The notes: generated by a model from the letters alone, not told the origin. Counted from the stretch's first letter, positions 38,741-52,849 are shown. The stretch is 64,000 nt of DNA from Phocoena phocoena (GCF_963924675.1 NC_089222.1:111801316-111865315), one strand, 5' to 3'. Made by a program: numbers and translations.

Positions 38741-40499
38741 TTTAATTTAGCATCATTGACAAATGGAAATACATGGAATTTCAATGATGATGTCTAGGAG
38801 AAAAATCTTGGCTCTAGCTACATTGATCCCCTATCTGAAGTCTGTGTAATTTAACAATATTATTAAATGAAAATATATATAATAACATAGTATATTTTAC
38901 TAAGTAAAATCCATCCCCAAAGTTAATTTTGTTTAATGATACAAAGTTACACTGTACATGAAAGTCTAGTTTGGTTTTGGTAAACCTTGCCACAAATTGA
39001 ATCTTTAGAAATTTAGCAATTTGTTTAAATGCCCATAGGCACCTGTTATACAGAAAATTTCTATACTGATAAATACTGAATGCTTTATATTAATGACTCA
39101 TTTCAGAATATGTACTCATTAAATGTTGTAATGATATACAGATCTTGGAAAACTGGGCCATATCTTTATAGAAGTCATAGTTGCAGCCTTAGTCATCTGT
39201 TGCATCTCTAAGAGAACCTTGAAGAAATATTGTTTGGTTCTCTTACTACAAGGATTTTGTCTTCTACAGATTTGTGCCCACTTGGACCTTATTTACTCTT
39301 GCTGCCTTTCTCATTCCTGTCTTTCTGTAAACAAGCTGTAACTAATTCCTATATGTTATTGCTTCCTCCAAGGACATTTGCATTTAAATAACAGTCTCTT
39401 TGAATACTCAAAAGTATGGAAGACCTAATGGACTAGATGTCTAGTAGAATAATTTTTTTTATAATGAGGATTTTTCTTTTGAGGAAAGGAAGGCAGGAGA
39501 GCATTTCCAACATACCTTAAACCATATTTTCTAATTAGCTATATTACTACTGCCAGCCCTAACTCCTAGCTTGAAATCATAAAAACTTCTAGTTTTTGAA
39601 ATGCTTTATACTCCAATGACCCAGTTCGGTGCAGAAATCCCACCTATATACTCCTTCACAAATCATAGCAGTCATTAGAACACTTTCCAGTCTTAGGAAT
39701 CTCACTATTTCACAAGGTAAACAATTCAAGTTTGTTTGTTTGTTTTTAATATAGCCTTAAATGTAAATGCATTAATTCTGTACTCTGGGTCCAATGCCTG
39801 TTCTATATGCCAGCTATTCAAATCAAAAAGGCATTTAACTTGTTCCTCACAGTACCACCTCTCCTTAGTCTACCCTCTTCCAGACCAAATATACCTCTGG
39901 TTTCTTTAATAGATTCTTATGATACTTTCCAGACCTGTTGCCATCATGTCTCTCTTATCAAAATCCACCCAGCATTGTTCACACTCCTCTTCATTGTGTC
40001 TCCAGAACTAACAGCAGAATATTCCAGATATGATCTGGCAAGTATGATATTGAGTGCCCCATTACCTCCTCTTATCTTGAGACTGCTGTCTCATTAATGG
40101 AGTTAAAGTTACATCAGCTTTTCTGGCAGCCATCACATTTTTCACTCATACTGTATTCACTTTCAAATAAAAAGCTTTAGCTTTTCTTTATGTGTACTTG
40201 TATTATGTCCTATCTCACTTATTCTTTATTCAGCTAATTTAACTAAAATCCCAAATTTAACATTGAACATAAAAAAACATTATTTTTTGTCTCTAAACTA
40301 TTAATAGAGAAGATAAAAGAACACAAGAGTATTAATGTTATGATCATACCATCTCCCCTAAGCAATAGATAGATCTCTTCTTTCAGATTCTTGTTGTTTC
40401 TAGCTTAGCTTTAACAGTCCTTTTTACTATCCTTAGCATTTTACAAGTCTCATTTCTTTTTGGTCTTTCATCTTTCTGACTTTGTTCTTATACCTTTAA

Positions 40500-41035
40500 A
40501 CAACATTGTAGTTCAGCATTATAGAATCATTTCAGGTATAGAAAGTACGAAAACATTGGGATTTCTATGCTGTAGTTTCTGACTTTACCAAAGTGTTCTT
40601 CTATGACACTGGTATTTCCAACTACTGAGCCAGTGAATTGAATACAGATTTTTCTCTGTGAAGGATCCACAGAGGCAAGATTGGATGTATTAATCAAGTC
40701 AGGAAATTCATCAAATTTTTAATTCCCAGAAAAGCAGGATTTGGTACCAGAACAAACTTAAAGTTTCTAAAGAAGTCATTTGAACTTCCTCTGTCACTAT
40801 GAAATATAAACCTGCAATAGGCAGCATGTCTGAATTCTTGTGCAGTTCCATTTTTTTAACCTGTGTATCCTGTATATCAAATAGCAAGACATCAACTTTC
40901 ACTCAGATCTGTGTAGCATATGTGCTGACTGTCTTCCCAAGAAACTGTTGTAAGGGGAGCTATTTTGGGGGCAATGCCAGGCAGAATAGAAGCAACACTT
41001 TAAGGATGCTTTTAGCTGTCACTTCAAAATAAGAT
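40500..41035 (-). pseudogene. Possible decayed coding remnant, unidentified
   Basis: On the minus strand two consecutive open stretches occur in different frames: one at about 40711-40902 containing Val-Asp-Val-Leu-Leu-Phe-Asp-Ile-Gln-Asp, then one of about 60 codons with Phe-Asp-Glu-Phe-Pro-Asp-Leu-Ile-Asn-Thr-Ser-Asn-Leu-Ala-Ser-Val-Asp. A Lys/Arg-rich block follows. The pieces read like a frameshifted cDNA, but I recognise no parent and see no poly-A or target duplication. Confidence 0.2.
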
Positions 41036-41639
41036 GATAAATTTGGAAAGCTGAGAGGGTTGTCTGCTTTGTATTACTAAGGTTTTGAACCTGGTCTTCA
41101 TGGTGATTGCTAAAGGACATAGTATTGTTTCTACAAAAGGAATCTGTAGCCATATTCTAGAAAACAAAAAATAGCAACAATAAAAACCCTTTGCCTGGGC
41201 AGTGTCTCCCATTTGTCTTTTTAGCCACTAATCTGCAGTGTAATAATCACCAGTGTTCTTTCCTACAGTGGATAGCAATGTGGGTGATGCAGAACTGAGA
41301 CCCAATGTACTGGCAGGTTACATGCTCAGGAAGATAAAATGCATTCTCCTGATGTGGTGTATTTGCTTATGATTTTACATTGTTTAGCTGGAGAGAAAGC
41401 AAGAAACATAATGCCCTTTATAGTATCAGAATCATTATTGTATTTCTATGGTCACATTTCTTCACCATTATCAAATCAGCATTGAATCAAAAGGAAAATT
41501 GCTAAGCCCCTAAGGACAAACTACTCTTTCTAATCCATTTTGAATAAAACAAATGATGCTGCCTCATTTTGAGTGACATAGGGGAGAGCATGGGTGAAGG
41601 GTCCCTCTTTTGAGGACCTTCTGTTTGCTAGCCATTTTT

Positions 41640-41820
41640 ATTAAGTATGTAGCTTAACATTCCCAGGTGCCCCGTAAGGTAGGTTGTGTTAGATTCATGT
41701 GACAGATCAGGAAACTAGGCCTTTAAGTAACTATTCAACTTCCCTCCAGCACAGGCTGGTGAAGGTTGAGCAGTGTGTTACAAAGCCCATGTTCTTTCTA
41801 TTAGACCACAGTGCCCCTTT
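41640..41820 (+). repeat. Ancient MIR/L2-class repeat
   Basis: 'CCCCGTAAGGTAGGTTGTGTTAG ... GACAGATCAGGAAACTAGGCC ... CCATGTTCTTTCTATTAGACCA': degenerate ancient repeat core. Confidence 0.5.
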
Positions 41821-43920
41821 CTGCCATTCATGGGTGCGTACATTTAGTTGCTGGTGGTAGCAATAGTGGTATTAGAGATGATGACTTATTTCTGTAATGT
41901 TCAAAAGGATTTTGCTATAGTTCTGAGAAAATAGGTAGCATGAGAAAATTACACACAATTTCATGGCACAGACTTCAGTCTCGTCAGCTTCCCTCAGTAC
42001 CTCACCATCACGCTTTACAAATTTTTCCCCACATATTCTTCCTCGTGACCCCTGTCACCATCATCCAAAAGAAAAAACTAAAAAATAAGTTTTTTTTTAA
42101 AAGCAAAACATGAAATAATTGCTTCAGTCAATTATTGTGATTTCCCTGCATTCTGGAGAATATAAATGTGCCGTAGTTCTTTGCTCAAAGTGAAACCTTC
42201 TGATGCATCACATCAATTAAGTTTACTGTAAAATATTTATGTGAATGTTAAGCCCTCACAGCTCATTTTTAAGGTATGTGTCTTGGTATGTACAGATTCT
42301 TATCACTCTGAGAGCGTAAACAACACTAGTAACAAACGTTTTCAAATTATTTGTCAGCATGCTTTTGAGATGGGGTGAGAATAATAGTGTTATTGCAGCC
42401 CCCTTTCCAAATGGCTTTTCAAACTCTTATGATATTGAAATGTTAAGAGGAATCATCATAAGTTACGGCTTGTGAAGAATATATGAATCCAGGCCAAAAA
42501 TATTTAAAGCTAAGGGAACGGATGAGTAAATAGTTGGATTTGACTCAAGATCTTTGCAATGTTTTCATTAAACTGCTGAAAGATGTACTTTTTAAAATGT
42601 AAATTCAGACACTGACATTTGCAACCTGCACACAGAGTTTCTTATGAGCATATAAGGTCACTTGGATGATTCACTGAAGTGTGATCGCCGAAGGCAGAGA
42701 TGTTGTTGTGAGTTGCTTAGTTTACAGAAGCCTTTGAAGCGTGGTTATGTAACAGTCTGTGTTTGTTAGAATCTAGGCGTTATGCAGCAAATAAAAACAA
42801 AGGACTTAATTTAGGATTAGCTAGTTGCCACATTCTATCAAGATTTTATATGTAAAGGTTAATTTCTGGACTAAAAATGTAGAGCTTAACTTTTTAGTTT
42901 TCCAGGCTTAGATGTTTTGGTAAAAAATTAAAGGAAGAAAAAAAACAAGTCCAAGGGTTTCTCATAAAAGATCTACATAGTGACTTTGAACAGATGCAAG
43001 CATGTTTCTTTTCCTCATGCACATATGTGTGAGAGAGAGAGAGCACAAAAGCGCTTTTACTCTGTGTCCATTTAGTGATGAAGCTCTTTTTATGCGAATG
43101 GGGACAGGTAATCCTACTAACAATTTTATATTTAATGTAAGTCCTCCTTTTGTTTCTGTAGCTTCAAAATGGATGTACACTCATGGCCTTGGTTAGCCTT
43201 CTTTAGTTTCAAGGTGAAAGTAATACTTTTAAACATTACCTCATTACCTAGAGGTACTTTTGGTAATTTTTCATTGTTAAACACTGTCCAAAAACCCCTG
43301 TGATGTAATGATAATGACAAATATGTACCCCCCACCTCCACTGGCAATAAAGAGCCTATGATTTAGCTTCATTTTATACTCAGGAATTTGAGATGAATCA
43401 CAAAGTAAGAAAAATATTTTGCAACTGCTGTAACACTTTTAGATTGGTTTAATATATATTCATAGGACTATAGGTAGTAATGAATAATGAGTGGGCCCTT
43501 ACTACACACAAACGTTTTTAGGTTTTTTTTTTTTTAATAGCTGAGTGCTATTCAGTGTCATTCAACAGCATTTCTGATTTTGGTTCATAGCTCAGTTGCT
43601 CAGTGATAGTCTCCTCTGGTTCCAGAAATTCATCTAACAATAGCTCAGTCAAGATTTCTCTCCTCTATTTCTTGTCTTTCTGGGGAAAACAGAAATCAGA
43701 AATATTATTGTATGCTATAGAAACAGGACATTCTCACCTACTAGTTGTGTCATTAATGGGAGGAAAACATTTGTTCCTAGCATAAGTATTTTTACCAATT
43801 TGTGAAAAGAGGTACTATTATATGGCAATTGACTCCAAGATACATGGTAAGACTGTCTTTCTTATATTAACAATTATATCTTTACTGGAATATATTAGGT
43901 AAACATAAAGCTAAATTGTT

Positions 43921-43971
43921 GATTGATGGATGGATGGATGGATGTATGGATGGATGGCTGGATAGATGGAG
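43921..43971. repeat. GGAT tetranucleotide microsatellite
   Basis: (GGAT)n with a few substitutions, about 12 units. Confidence 0.93.
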
Positions 43972-44729
43972 GATACAGTTTCCTAATGGTGGAAGAGCCC
44001 TTAAAGTTGTTCAAAATTAAGTAATTAAAACACAAAGATTTCTATAATCTATTGCTTTTCCCTTAGAGCAGATGTTTAATTAAATGGTAGAAAGGAAAAA
44101 TTGATAAAATATTATCAATAACATACATCATGATTTTGTAGAATTTGAAATTGTGGAATCTGCTGTCAGGATACTTGCTGAACAGACTTTCATAATAAGA
44201 CCTATCATCTATTTACAAACATATGCTTTGCATGCTGCAAGCACTTTACATTCACTGTCTCATTTAGTAAACTTTTTCCTTTCCTAGGGAATAGCATTGC
44301 AAACTGTAGAGGAAGGAAAAATCCACAATGAAAACACTGGCCTGAAAGATTTCATATCTAAACTTTCTTTTTAAATTGTCCTTTATTTACTTAGTCCAGA
44401 ACAGATTGTTCTCTTTTATTTTGAAAAATAAATTATACATATCACCTTTATATCTGATGCCAGCTTTTTAAAAATAGAGCATTCAGTATCTAAAATAAAT
44501 TTCTAATATATTGAATGTTAAATTACTTTTTCCTTCTGCATCTCTGTAGAAATTAGCCCACCCTCCCCCCTTTTATTTTTTTTTTTCAGTGAACATCTCC
44601 TGCCTACGAGAAAGCTGTTTGGATCTTCTATAAGTGAGATATTTTTATTTTCATCATTTTCTGTTAAGCTGTTCTAACTCTCACAGAATCTCACAGGGTC
44701 AAATTGAGGGCTCAGTGTTTCATCTATAT

Positions 44730-44797
44730 TTGAAAATGGTACCTGAGTATTCCAGAAGATTTCTTAAAATTAAGCCATTATCTAATTACTGGTTCAT
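44730..44797 (+). repeat. 68-bp exact duplication, copy 1
   Basis: It is identical base for base to 46268-46335, in direct orientation, 1538 bp away. It is not simple sequence and matches no repeat family I know. Confidence 0.95.
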
Positions 44798-45524
44798 TAT
44801 AAATGTTTAAGGGCTCTTAAGGATATATGGGTGCTACAACCAAAAGAAAGTTGTGTCTCTCCAGAGAAAAGTGGAAAAAGTAAAGCCATGAACAATGTGT
44901 TCTTGGAAACAGTGGTTTCAGTTATAACCATGTATAAGAACCATCTCTAATTCTATTAATGTGGTATCTCTTACCCTAACTGACGGCAAAATGCCTAATT
45001 AATCCCTATTTTATTTGTGAAATTTATCTGTGGAACTAATTAATCCTTTCGGTAGTTACATGATACCAACTGTTGAATAAGGAAAGCATTCTTTATTATG
45101 TTATTAAGTAAAATTATTTAATTAATATATAACTTAAGTGCAGTCATACTACCTTTTATTGGCATGCAATTAACATTTATGATAGGAACATTAATTTAAA
45201 CAGAAGATTATTTTCTTTGTCTGTAAAATTATAACCATTACTGTAATTTTTTCCCCATAAGCTCTTTATTACTTAGGGAAATAGTCAATTTCACTCTACT
45301 ACCTTCCCTTCTAACGCTCTTCCTTTTTGTTCAGCCTAAGGAAAACAAAAGGAAAATAAGTTTCTCTGTGGTAGCATTCTTTTCTGATTCTGAAACATTC
45401 CTTTCTTCAGTTTGTTCTCTTACCCTAACATTCTTATCTCACAGAGGCTCATGTAACTTGTATGGCAGTATGTATTTCTGGGTCTTATATTTGTAAACAT
45501 TGAGAAATTTGCTCTTTTTACTAG

Positions 45525-45730
45525 GATAGTGGTTAAGAGCATTAGCTCTGGAATAAGACCATCTGAGAGTTCAAGTTCCATCTCTTCCACTTACTCATGA
45601 AAGTAATTTCTTTGTTTCCTAGTTTTCTCATTTTTAAAACACCTACTTGTAGAATTATTGTCAGAATTAAATGAGTTGATGGCATGTGAAAGGCTTGGCA
45701 ACAGTGTCCAGCACATACTATAAGCTTAGT
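45525..45730 (+). repeat. MIR SINE
   Basis: 'GATAGTGGTTAAGAGCATTAGCTCTGG', 'ATTATTGTCAGAATTAAATGAGTTGATGG' and 'GTGTCCAGCACATACTATAAG': well-preserved MIR. Confidence 0.88.
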
Positions 45731-46224
45731 ACCTGTTAGCTGCGATGGTCATAAAGTCTTCTGCTCCCTGCTATATCTTTTCCTCATTCTTGTGCCATTG
45801 GCCCACCTTTCTTCCTTACCTCCACTTTCTCCACATGCTGCACCACTATCTTGATTTCCCTTTCTTCTCTAATCACTCTTTGTGTTGTCTTTTTTCCCCT
45901 CAGATCCAAACCCAATCATTTATTCTTTTTTCTTGCTCTTTCCCCTTGAAGAACTCACACATGCTCATAACTTCAACTGTAGCTCTGTGAAGATGATCCC
46001 TAATTGCCCCTTCTACCATGGTCTTCTCCTATTCACTAAGTGAAATTTTGTGATGTTTAATGACTGTTAGGAAATACTGAGCAGTCTGGAATCATAGCTT
46101 TTTGAAAGGTAAAAGAACTGTAGCATGACCTGGTTCTATTCAATTAAATGGAATTGGTTGGATCAGATGTATTTTAGAGATGGTTTCCAAATTAGTACCA
46201 AAAGTTAAATTGCATAACACTTGA

Positions 46225-46470
46225 CAGTGTATGAATACTTTTATTTATATTGACTCATCTTGCCATCTTGAAAATGGTACCTGAGTATTCCAGAAGATTT
46301 CTTAAAATTAAGCCATTATCTAATTACTGGTTCATCTTGACATCATCTTAGTGATGGGGTCAGGCAAGTATTTTTATCCTCAAATTAAATATAAGCATTA
46401 GAAAGATTTATAACTTTCACAAGATCATATTCTTAGTAAGTGAATAAATGTGATTTAAGTCTAGTTCCTG
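46225..46470 (+). repeat. Ancient MIR/L2-class repeat interrupted by the 68-bp duplicate
   Basis: Left and right parts ('TTTATATTGACTCATCTTG' and 'TGATGGGGTCAGGCAAGTATTTTTATCC...GATTTAAGTCTAG') fit one ancient element split at 46268-46335. Confidence 0.45.
46268..46335 (+). repeat. 68-bp exact duplication, copy 2 (likely the inserted copy)
   Basis: Its flanks look like an interrupted ancient repeat, whereas copy 1 lies in continuous unique DNA. No poly-A and no target duplication accompany it. Confidence 0.93.
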
Positions 46471-47647
46471 TAAGTTCAGCACAGTTTTTTACTTGGGCAC
46501 CAGATAATTCACCTTTTGTTGCCCTGTAGAAACACCATTAAAATAAGTAAAGTGTGTCTCACTAACTACTTATAATTTTATTTGTTTTCTCTGCTTCTCT
46601 TTGTAGAAGTTAATGGTGTCTCTGACTAAATGTCATTTTTTGCAGTGTTACACTGTCCTAGTTTCTGACACAAACACAGATCAATTTAGCTGGAGTATTT
46701 TTAAAATAAACATATTCACTTTAAAGGGATAAAATGATTTTTTAAGGAAAAAGATGACTGCTCAAATATTTGTTAAACCAAGATATAAATCTAAGTATAT
46801 TTCAGCTTCAAGTGCAGATTGGGAAAGTGTCATGCTAGGTGCTGAAGGATGTTAAAGGATAAAGGGTCTGGGGACTAAAAATCCCATAGAATAAAGAACA
46901 CTTTACAAAGAGGTGAAAGAGAAGCGTCCTGCTATCATCAGCTTTCTTTCATTTAATTGTATATATTTCCTTTTCTTGCCTTAATAATTTTGAATGTAGG
47001 AAATTTATTCCTGGTGATATTTTGTTTGTTGACAGCTTCAGACAACTTACCTAAGGGATATACAGAATTGTCTTACTGGATTTGGTTAACTCTTTTATGA
47101 CCATAGTAGTCACATCACTTTGGAATTTTAATAATATTTGGATAGTCTAAATAAAACTCAACATTTGTGAAATAACTATAAAAATAAATAATTAAGTCTA
47201 CATAGAATTTGATCCAAAATGTGCCAGAATTTTTGCTCATTTCAATTACGTAAATCATCTTTATATTTGACTATCATAGCCAAAACATTGGTTCATTTTG
47301 TTTTGAATTGTACAAAAATGCACTTTTCAGAAATAACTTAGCAGCTTTACTCTTTTCTTGTGTAAGTCTTTTCCACATCTACCTAGTAATATTAAACCAA
47401 TATGATTGTTTTCAAGATGATTGCAAACTACTATACTAGATTTATTATATCCCTGAAAAAATATATATATTAACAATCACATGTGTATGTGTGTTTAAAG
47501 CTCTCTCACTCAATTTTTTTGGTGCCTGTGGAGAAATGTTTACTTTGAATCTTTTTCCTCACAATCATCAACCTAGGTAAAGTTTTGATAGTTACTGACT
47601 GTGTGCCCAGAAGTGCTCAGGAATGACTGGGAGTAATGATGCATGTG

Positions 47648-47649
<2 letters not shown>

Positions 47650-47691
<42 letters not shown>
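47650..47691. repeat. CA microsatellite (about 20 units)
   Basis: Pure (AC)n, the longest in the window and probably polymorphic. Confidence 0.98.
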
Positions 47692-47694
<3 letters not shown>

Positions 47695-48534
47695 TCCTGT
47701 AAGCTTTACTTGACAGTTTCTCAAGGAAAGCTAGCTCAGCCCCTTCTCATTTACCTTTCTGAAGCACTGAGTAAGCCCTAAAGTATTAGATTTTCTATTT
47801 GGTCTTAAAAGTTAAAAGAGAAAGAAGAATATAGACTATACATTACTCCTAATAAATTTTGGCTTCAAATAAAGAAAAAGGATGTTTCTACTACCAACAC
47901 TAAAAGAGTAAGCTTTCAAATGTTTAAGTATTTTAATGTTCATTTACTTTGCAGACTTTAACTGGCAGATGGTGGTAGAGTGTAGAAAATATTATACCTA
48001 AGTGCATATCCTGGCCTTGCCAAATTATGTATAAAATCATATATATATGATTTTTCACAGTCATTTTGATGTTCAATGCTTAACTTCAGTCATCTGTATA
48101 AAGAAGACTAAGCAGTCAAGTTGAAAATACAAGTCTTTGAGTATATGTCGACTTTAGTAAACATGTAATCATTTATCCACTTCAACTAAGAATTATATAA
48201 AATGTCTGTCTCCAGGGCTCATACCAATCAGAGTTATTCACTTGAGAATTAATTGCTTCAAGCTGACATGCATCTGTTTAACTGTTGTGACTGTTCCAGA
48301 AAGAAGGGAAAAAAATCTTTTAAAATATCCAAGTAAAACTTTATAGATAATGAAATGGGATTGTGTTAGAAGTTACATTGTACGGATCTGGAATATTAAC
48401 TCTATAAAATGAGGGAAGAAAATCAAGGTTGTTCTTTTATGACTAAAGTAGTGTTAAATTATTTCTTAAAGTTTAGCAAGAGCATGCATAGATCAAAACC
48501 CAAGGAGGATACTACCATAGGAAAATAATGAAAA

Positions 48535-48775
48535 GAATATCCACTCAATAAATATTCCAGGTACTAATCTAGGTCCCAGGTAGAGGGGAAGAGGGGGGAT
48601 GGGGAAAGACATATTTCCCTTATAGAGGTTTATTTTAATTAAAGGAAGAGAGAAAATATAATAATTAAATTTATAGGATGATAAAAGTTGATAATGCTGT
48701 GTTGAAAAATCAGGACAAATGCAAGAGCGTGTGGGGAAGTGTTTAATTTTCAGTTAGGATGTTCAGAGTAGGCTT
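48535..48775 (-). repeat. L2 LINE 3' fragment
   Basis: The + strand 'CACTCAATAAATATTCCAGGTACTAATCTAGG...GTTGATAATGCTGTGTTG...GGTAGG'-like order fits reversed L2. Confidence 0.5.
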
Positions 48776-48828
48776 CTCAATCTTTCTCAGAAGCATGAGG
48801 AGCATTTTTAAAAATTCATAAAATTTTA

Positions 48829-49037
48829 GGGCTTCCCTGGTGGCGCAGTGGTTGAGAGTCCGCCTGCCGATGCAGGGGACACAGGTTTGTGCCCCGGTCC
48901 GGGAAGATCCCACATGCCGCGGAGCAGCTGGGGCAGTGAGCCATGGCCGCTGAGCCTGCGCGTCCAGAGCCTGTGCTCCGCAACGGGAGAGGCCACAACA
49001 GTGAGAGGCCCACGTACCGAAAAAAAAAAAAAAAAAG
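48829..49037 (+). repeat. CHR-2-type SINE, full length
   Basis: A complete SINE with an exact 18-bp target duplication, AAAATTCATAAAATTTTA, at 48811-48828 and 49038-49055. Confidence 0.97.
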
Positions 49038-49324
49038 AAAATTCATAAAATTTTAAAAAGTGTGTAGTCCTCAAATAGTTCAAGGTACTGTCCAATCAAA
49101 CTTCAATGTTCAGCTTGTTTAAATAACAGGAAAAGTGTTTAGATTCTAGTGAGAACAAAGACATGGGAGAAAGGAATGGAAAAAAAGGTCACAAAGGAAG
49201 CAAAGGCCAAGTTGGGTGTAAAAAGTAAGAAAGTAAATCGACCTACTTTTACATTTTTCATCACTTTAGACAGCAGTTTAAATGGTCCAGGGTCTATAAT
49301 AATAATATAAAGAGCAGCTAATAA

Positions 49325-49510
49325 CTTGAGCATTTTTCCCAGCACTGGGCACTGTGTTAAGCACTTGATGTACACTGCTTCTGTGAATCCTTGCAGCAAC
49401 ACTCTGATATATTACCTCCATTTTACCAGTGAGAAACTGAGCCTCCAGGAAATTCAGTAACTTGCTGGAAGACACGCAATTGGTAATTGGCAGAATCGAG
49501 TTTAGAATGC
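49325..49510 (+). repeat. Ancient MIR/L2-class repeat
   Basis: 'GGCACTGTGTTAAGCACTTGATGTACA', 'CCATTTTACCAGTGAGAAACTGAGCC' and 'ACACGCAATTGGTAATTGGCAGA' are the standard core of this ancient repeat. Confidence 0.6.
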
Positions 49511-50943
49511 AATTGTTGGACCCCAAAGCCATGCACCCACTGTATTTTACTGTTTTGGGATGCTTTCTCCTATTCTTGTCTGTCTGCATGAAATAGCTTA
49601 GATGATGCTTACTTACGCTAATTGTCATTATTTTTCAGGAACTTCGAAGTTTCCGATTATATTTTCCATTTATATATACATTGCATAGGACTCTATTAAA
49701 GGATGTATTAGAGTAAGTTTGGGTGAAGACGTTTCTTTATAGCCTATGTCAAGATTATATTGAGTTCAAAAGCACAAGCACAATATGTTTGTAAAAAATG
49801 TTGCATCTGCATGGTCAAAACTCATTTTGATGGCAAAGTATGTGTTTAAAAGTTGTATAAAAATTGGTTGTTTTTTCTTTTGCAGTTCTAAATAATTGCT
49901 ATTGCTTCATCAAATAATTGAATTTATAAGTTCTTTGGGTAATAATCTTTAATGTCACAGACAAAGACCAACAATTTTAGAGGGAGGTTAGTCTAGACGT
50001 ATGGGCATATTTTTTCCTTATTTTCCTTTCTTGAGTTACTGAGAAACAGTGACATTTTTTAGTTCAAGTTATATAATCTTCTAGGACAAAGAAAAGTTCC
50101 TAATTAGGTTAGTCAAAGAATTCTGTAAAGTATTTAGAATAATATTTCTATTTGCATAGAGAAATATGTAGTGCTCAATATTTTATATTATTCAATTTGG
50201 TGCCTAAGAATGAACTAATAATTTGCTTGAAAATGCATTTCAAAAAGCATAGCAATCCATTAATTAACATGGTAGATTATATTTGAGCCCCTCATCCTTT
50301 GAGTTTACTTTATTGTTATTCTGCATTGTACAATTTCTAAGAATGTATAGTTAAGGAAGTAAGCTTGCAGGAGTTGGAGTTTATTTTTTAGGCTAAAATC
50401 AGAAACCTGATGAAACAAGCACATTCTAAGTTATACTAGGAATATACTTTTGTTTTTCACTTAATTAAAACATGTGGTTGTCATTTAAACTTTTAATGAA
50501 AACAGTGTACACAAACTTGAATGCACATGTAGCTCATGCATTGAAGTTGTTGCTTTTTTCAAGGACAATAAAATTTTAATGTAAACTAATAAAAATTTAA
50601 AAAAATATATTGTACCCTTAAAGGGAATTTCCACTTGCCTTTCATTATATTTAAAATATACTTTGACTACATTCAGTAGTAAATTTCCTATTTATTTTTA
50701 TTTTACCCTCTTTTAATTTTATTTTAGAAATAGTATAATATTGGGGGAGTTTTTTTTAAATTAAAGTTATTTAGAGCAAAAAGCTAAATGGATATTGTCT
50801 ATTGAAAGTAATATACTCATAAATGTCCATCGCCCTATAATAGTTTCAAACAAATAATGAAAATATCATTTCCATTTCCATTGGTGAATTTTTAAATCAT
50901 CGTATATTCTAGATGACAGAGCTAAAGATAAAAATGCCTAAAT

Positions 50944-50988
<45 letters not shown>

Positions 50989-52560
50989 GCCTCATTCTAA
51001 CACACATACATTCATAAAACATACAGCAACACATTACAAGTTTTTGCTACTTCTATATTTGGAAAGAGAGCAGAGAGACCAACTAAAGGTTGTCATTTAT
51101 GACCATTTCTGTGGTTCAGGACAATAAATGATGTATAATTTAACTATATTTATAAAATAAAGAGACAGATCTATTTGAGACGCTATACAGCCATAACCTA
51201 AGATTTTGTGAATTATGGCTGGCAATAAATAAAATTCAATTCATGAAACATAGAAAGGGGAACATTATGTTAGAACACTGAGGCAAGTCCTGTGCTGGGT
51301 GGTTATCTTTAGACTGTTAAAAACATGAAATTATTTTTGTTTTCTACCACCTGTTCTTACACTGCCAGATGTTTGTTCACAGTTCCTTAGAATTTTGTAC
51401 CTACTGTTTTCTGCCTTTGATACAGATTCTCCCTCCTGGGGTCACTTAACTCCCAAAAGTTATTGCAATCATAATACTATGGGTGGGTTGATTAAAGAAT
51501 CAGATCTAAAAATAACGTACCAAATTCATATATTCTAAGTGTACATTTTTTTCACATTTTAACATGTCTTCAGTTGGGATGTGTCTTACAGTGATTATCA
51601 TCGTAGTGATATTTTTCTCTTTATTGGATGTGTATAAAATAATTCATCTTAAAATTGAAGGTATCTTAGATTTAAAGATATATGGTAACTTACCAGCTTT
51701 GCCATCTTTATGGCCACCTAGTCACTAGAGAACCCCTTTTATTGTCACTGAGTCTGAAACCTCAGGGTTTGTACCTTACAATAAATTTCCTTAGTTTCTT
51801 CAGCAGGAGTGAAGTGAGTTTAGTGCAGAATGATTTAAACGATAGTACTTCTTACATCAAAATCCTTATACTTTGAACAGACACTTTATCAAGTGGCTGA
51901 GCAAACACAGCAGCTTTTGAAGTATTTGAAGAGCCATTGAATTTAAGAGTCTTCATGTCTTCACTGTTCTTTAATCTTATTAGTACAGGTCTTCAGAACA
52001 TGGCTCTTCCTTGGTTCAAATTTAAGGACACATGATAAAATAATGCTTAAAACTTCTTATCTACTTCAACCTGTTGATAGATATATCAAATACTTAAGAA
52101 GCTCTTGAATTTAAAATAAGAAGAAATAATATTTTAAAATGATAATCAAATGGATAGGGATCTATTTGATCTCCTTTTTTAAAAGGAAAATCTCTATAAA
52201 AATTCTATCATTCTATCATTCTTTCCCTGCTGTATTTTCCCAAATTGAGCAAGGTACATTTTTTCAGTTCAATAATTTTGTGTTCCCCAATCAAGTGACC
52301 AAATGAACCAACTAAACAAGAAATTGATCTAGAACAAATGCAATAAACCTCAGATATCCAGACTCCTTAAGTAATGTTAAGAATTACAGTCCTTTAACAC
52401 CAATCTTTTAAATTTAATTAAACACTCAGATGGATATCACTTTATCTGTTTTCCTTGTTTTTGTTCTACATGTCATGTTCATTCCAACCTCTTTATGCTT
52501 AGAATCTCAAATTTAGAATTAAACAAGAAATTGCCTGCGAAAACACTTTGCCTGATTCTT
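49511..52560. other. AT-rich single-copy intronic DNA
   Basis: Apart from the CA tract at 50946-50987 I see no gene, no nameable repeat and no RNA gene here. Confidence 0.6.
50946..50987. repeat. CA microsatellite
   Basis: (AC)n with one AT interruption near its start. Confidence 0.96.
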
Positions 52561-52849
52561 GGCATAAAATAGGCATCCACTTGAGGAGAGTAGGGTAATT
52601 AGATCTGAATTTGACTTGTGTCTACATCCCAACTCTGCCACTAAACTTATTGTGTGTCTTTGGGCACAACTATTCTCCCCTTCCAAGTGTTTCCCCAAAT
52701 TGAGCATCAGTTTCCTTACATTTGAGTACCATTAGTTGCACATCCAAAATCTCATTGGTTTATGTATGTCTCTCCATTTGCATTATCCAAGTTTAGCCAT
52801 ACTACTATCCGTGAACCATTGTTAGGTCCCTGGCTGGTTTCTCTGACTT

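Noticed and set aside
47640..47700. Regular repeat array (CRISPR-like at first glance)
   Set aside because: It is a plain CA dinucleotide microsatellite with no spacers.
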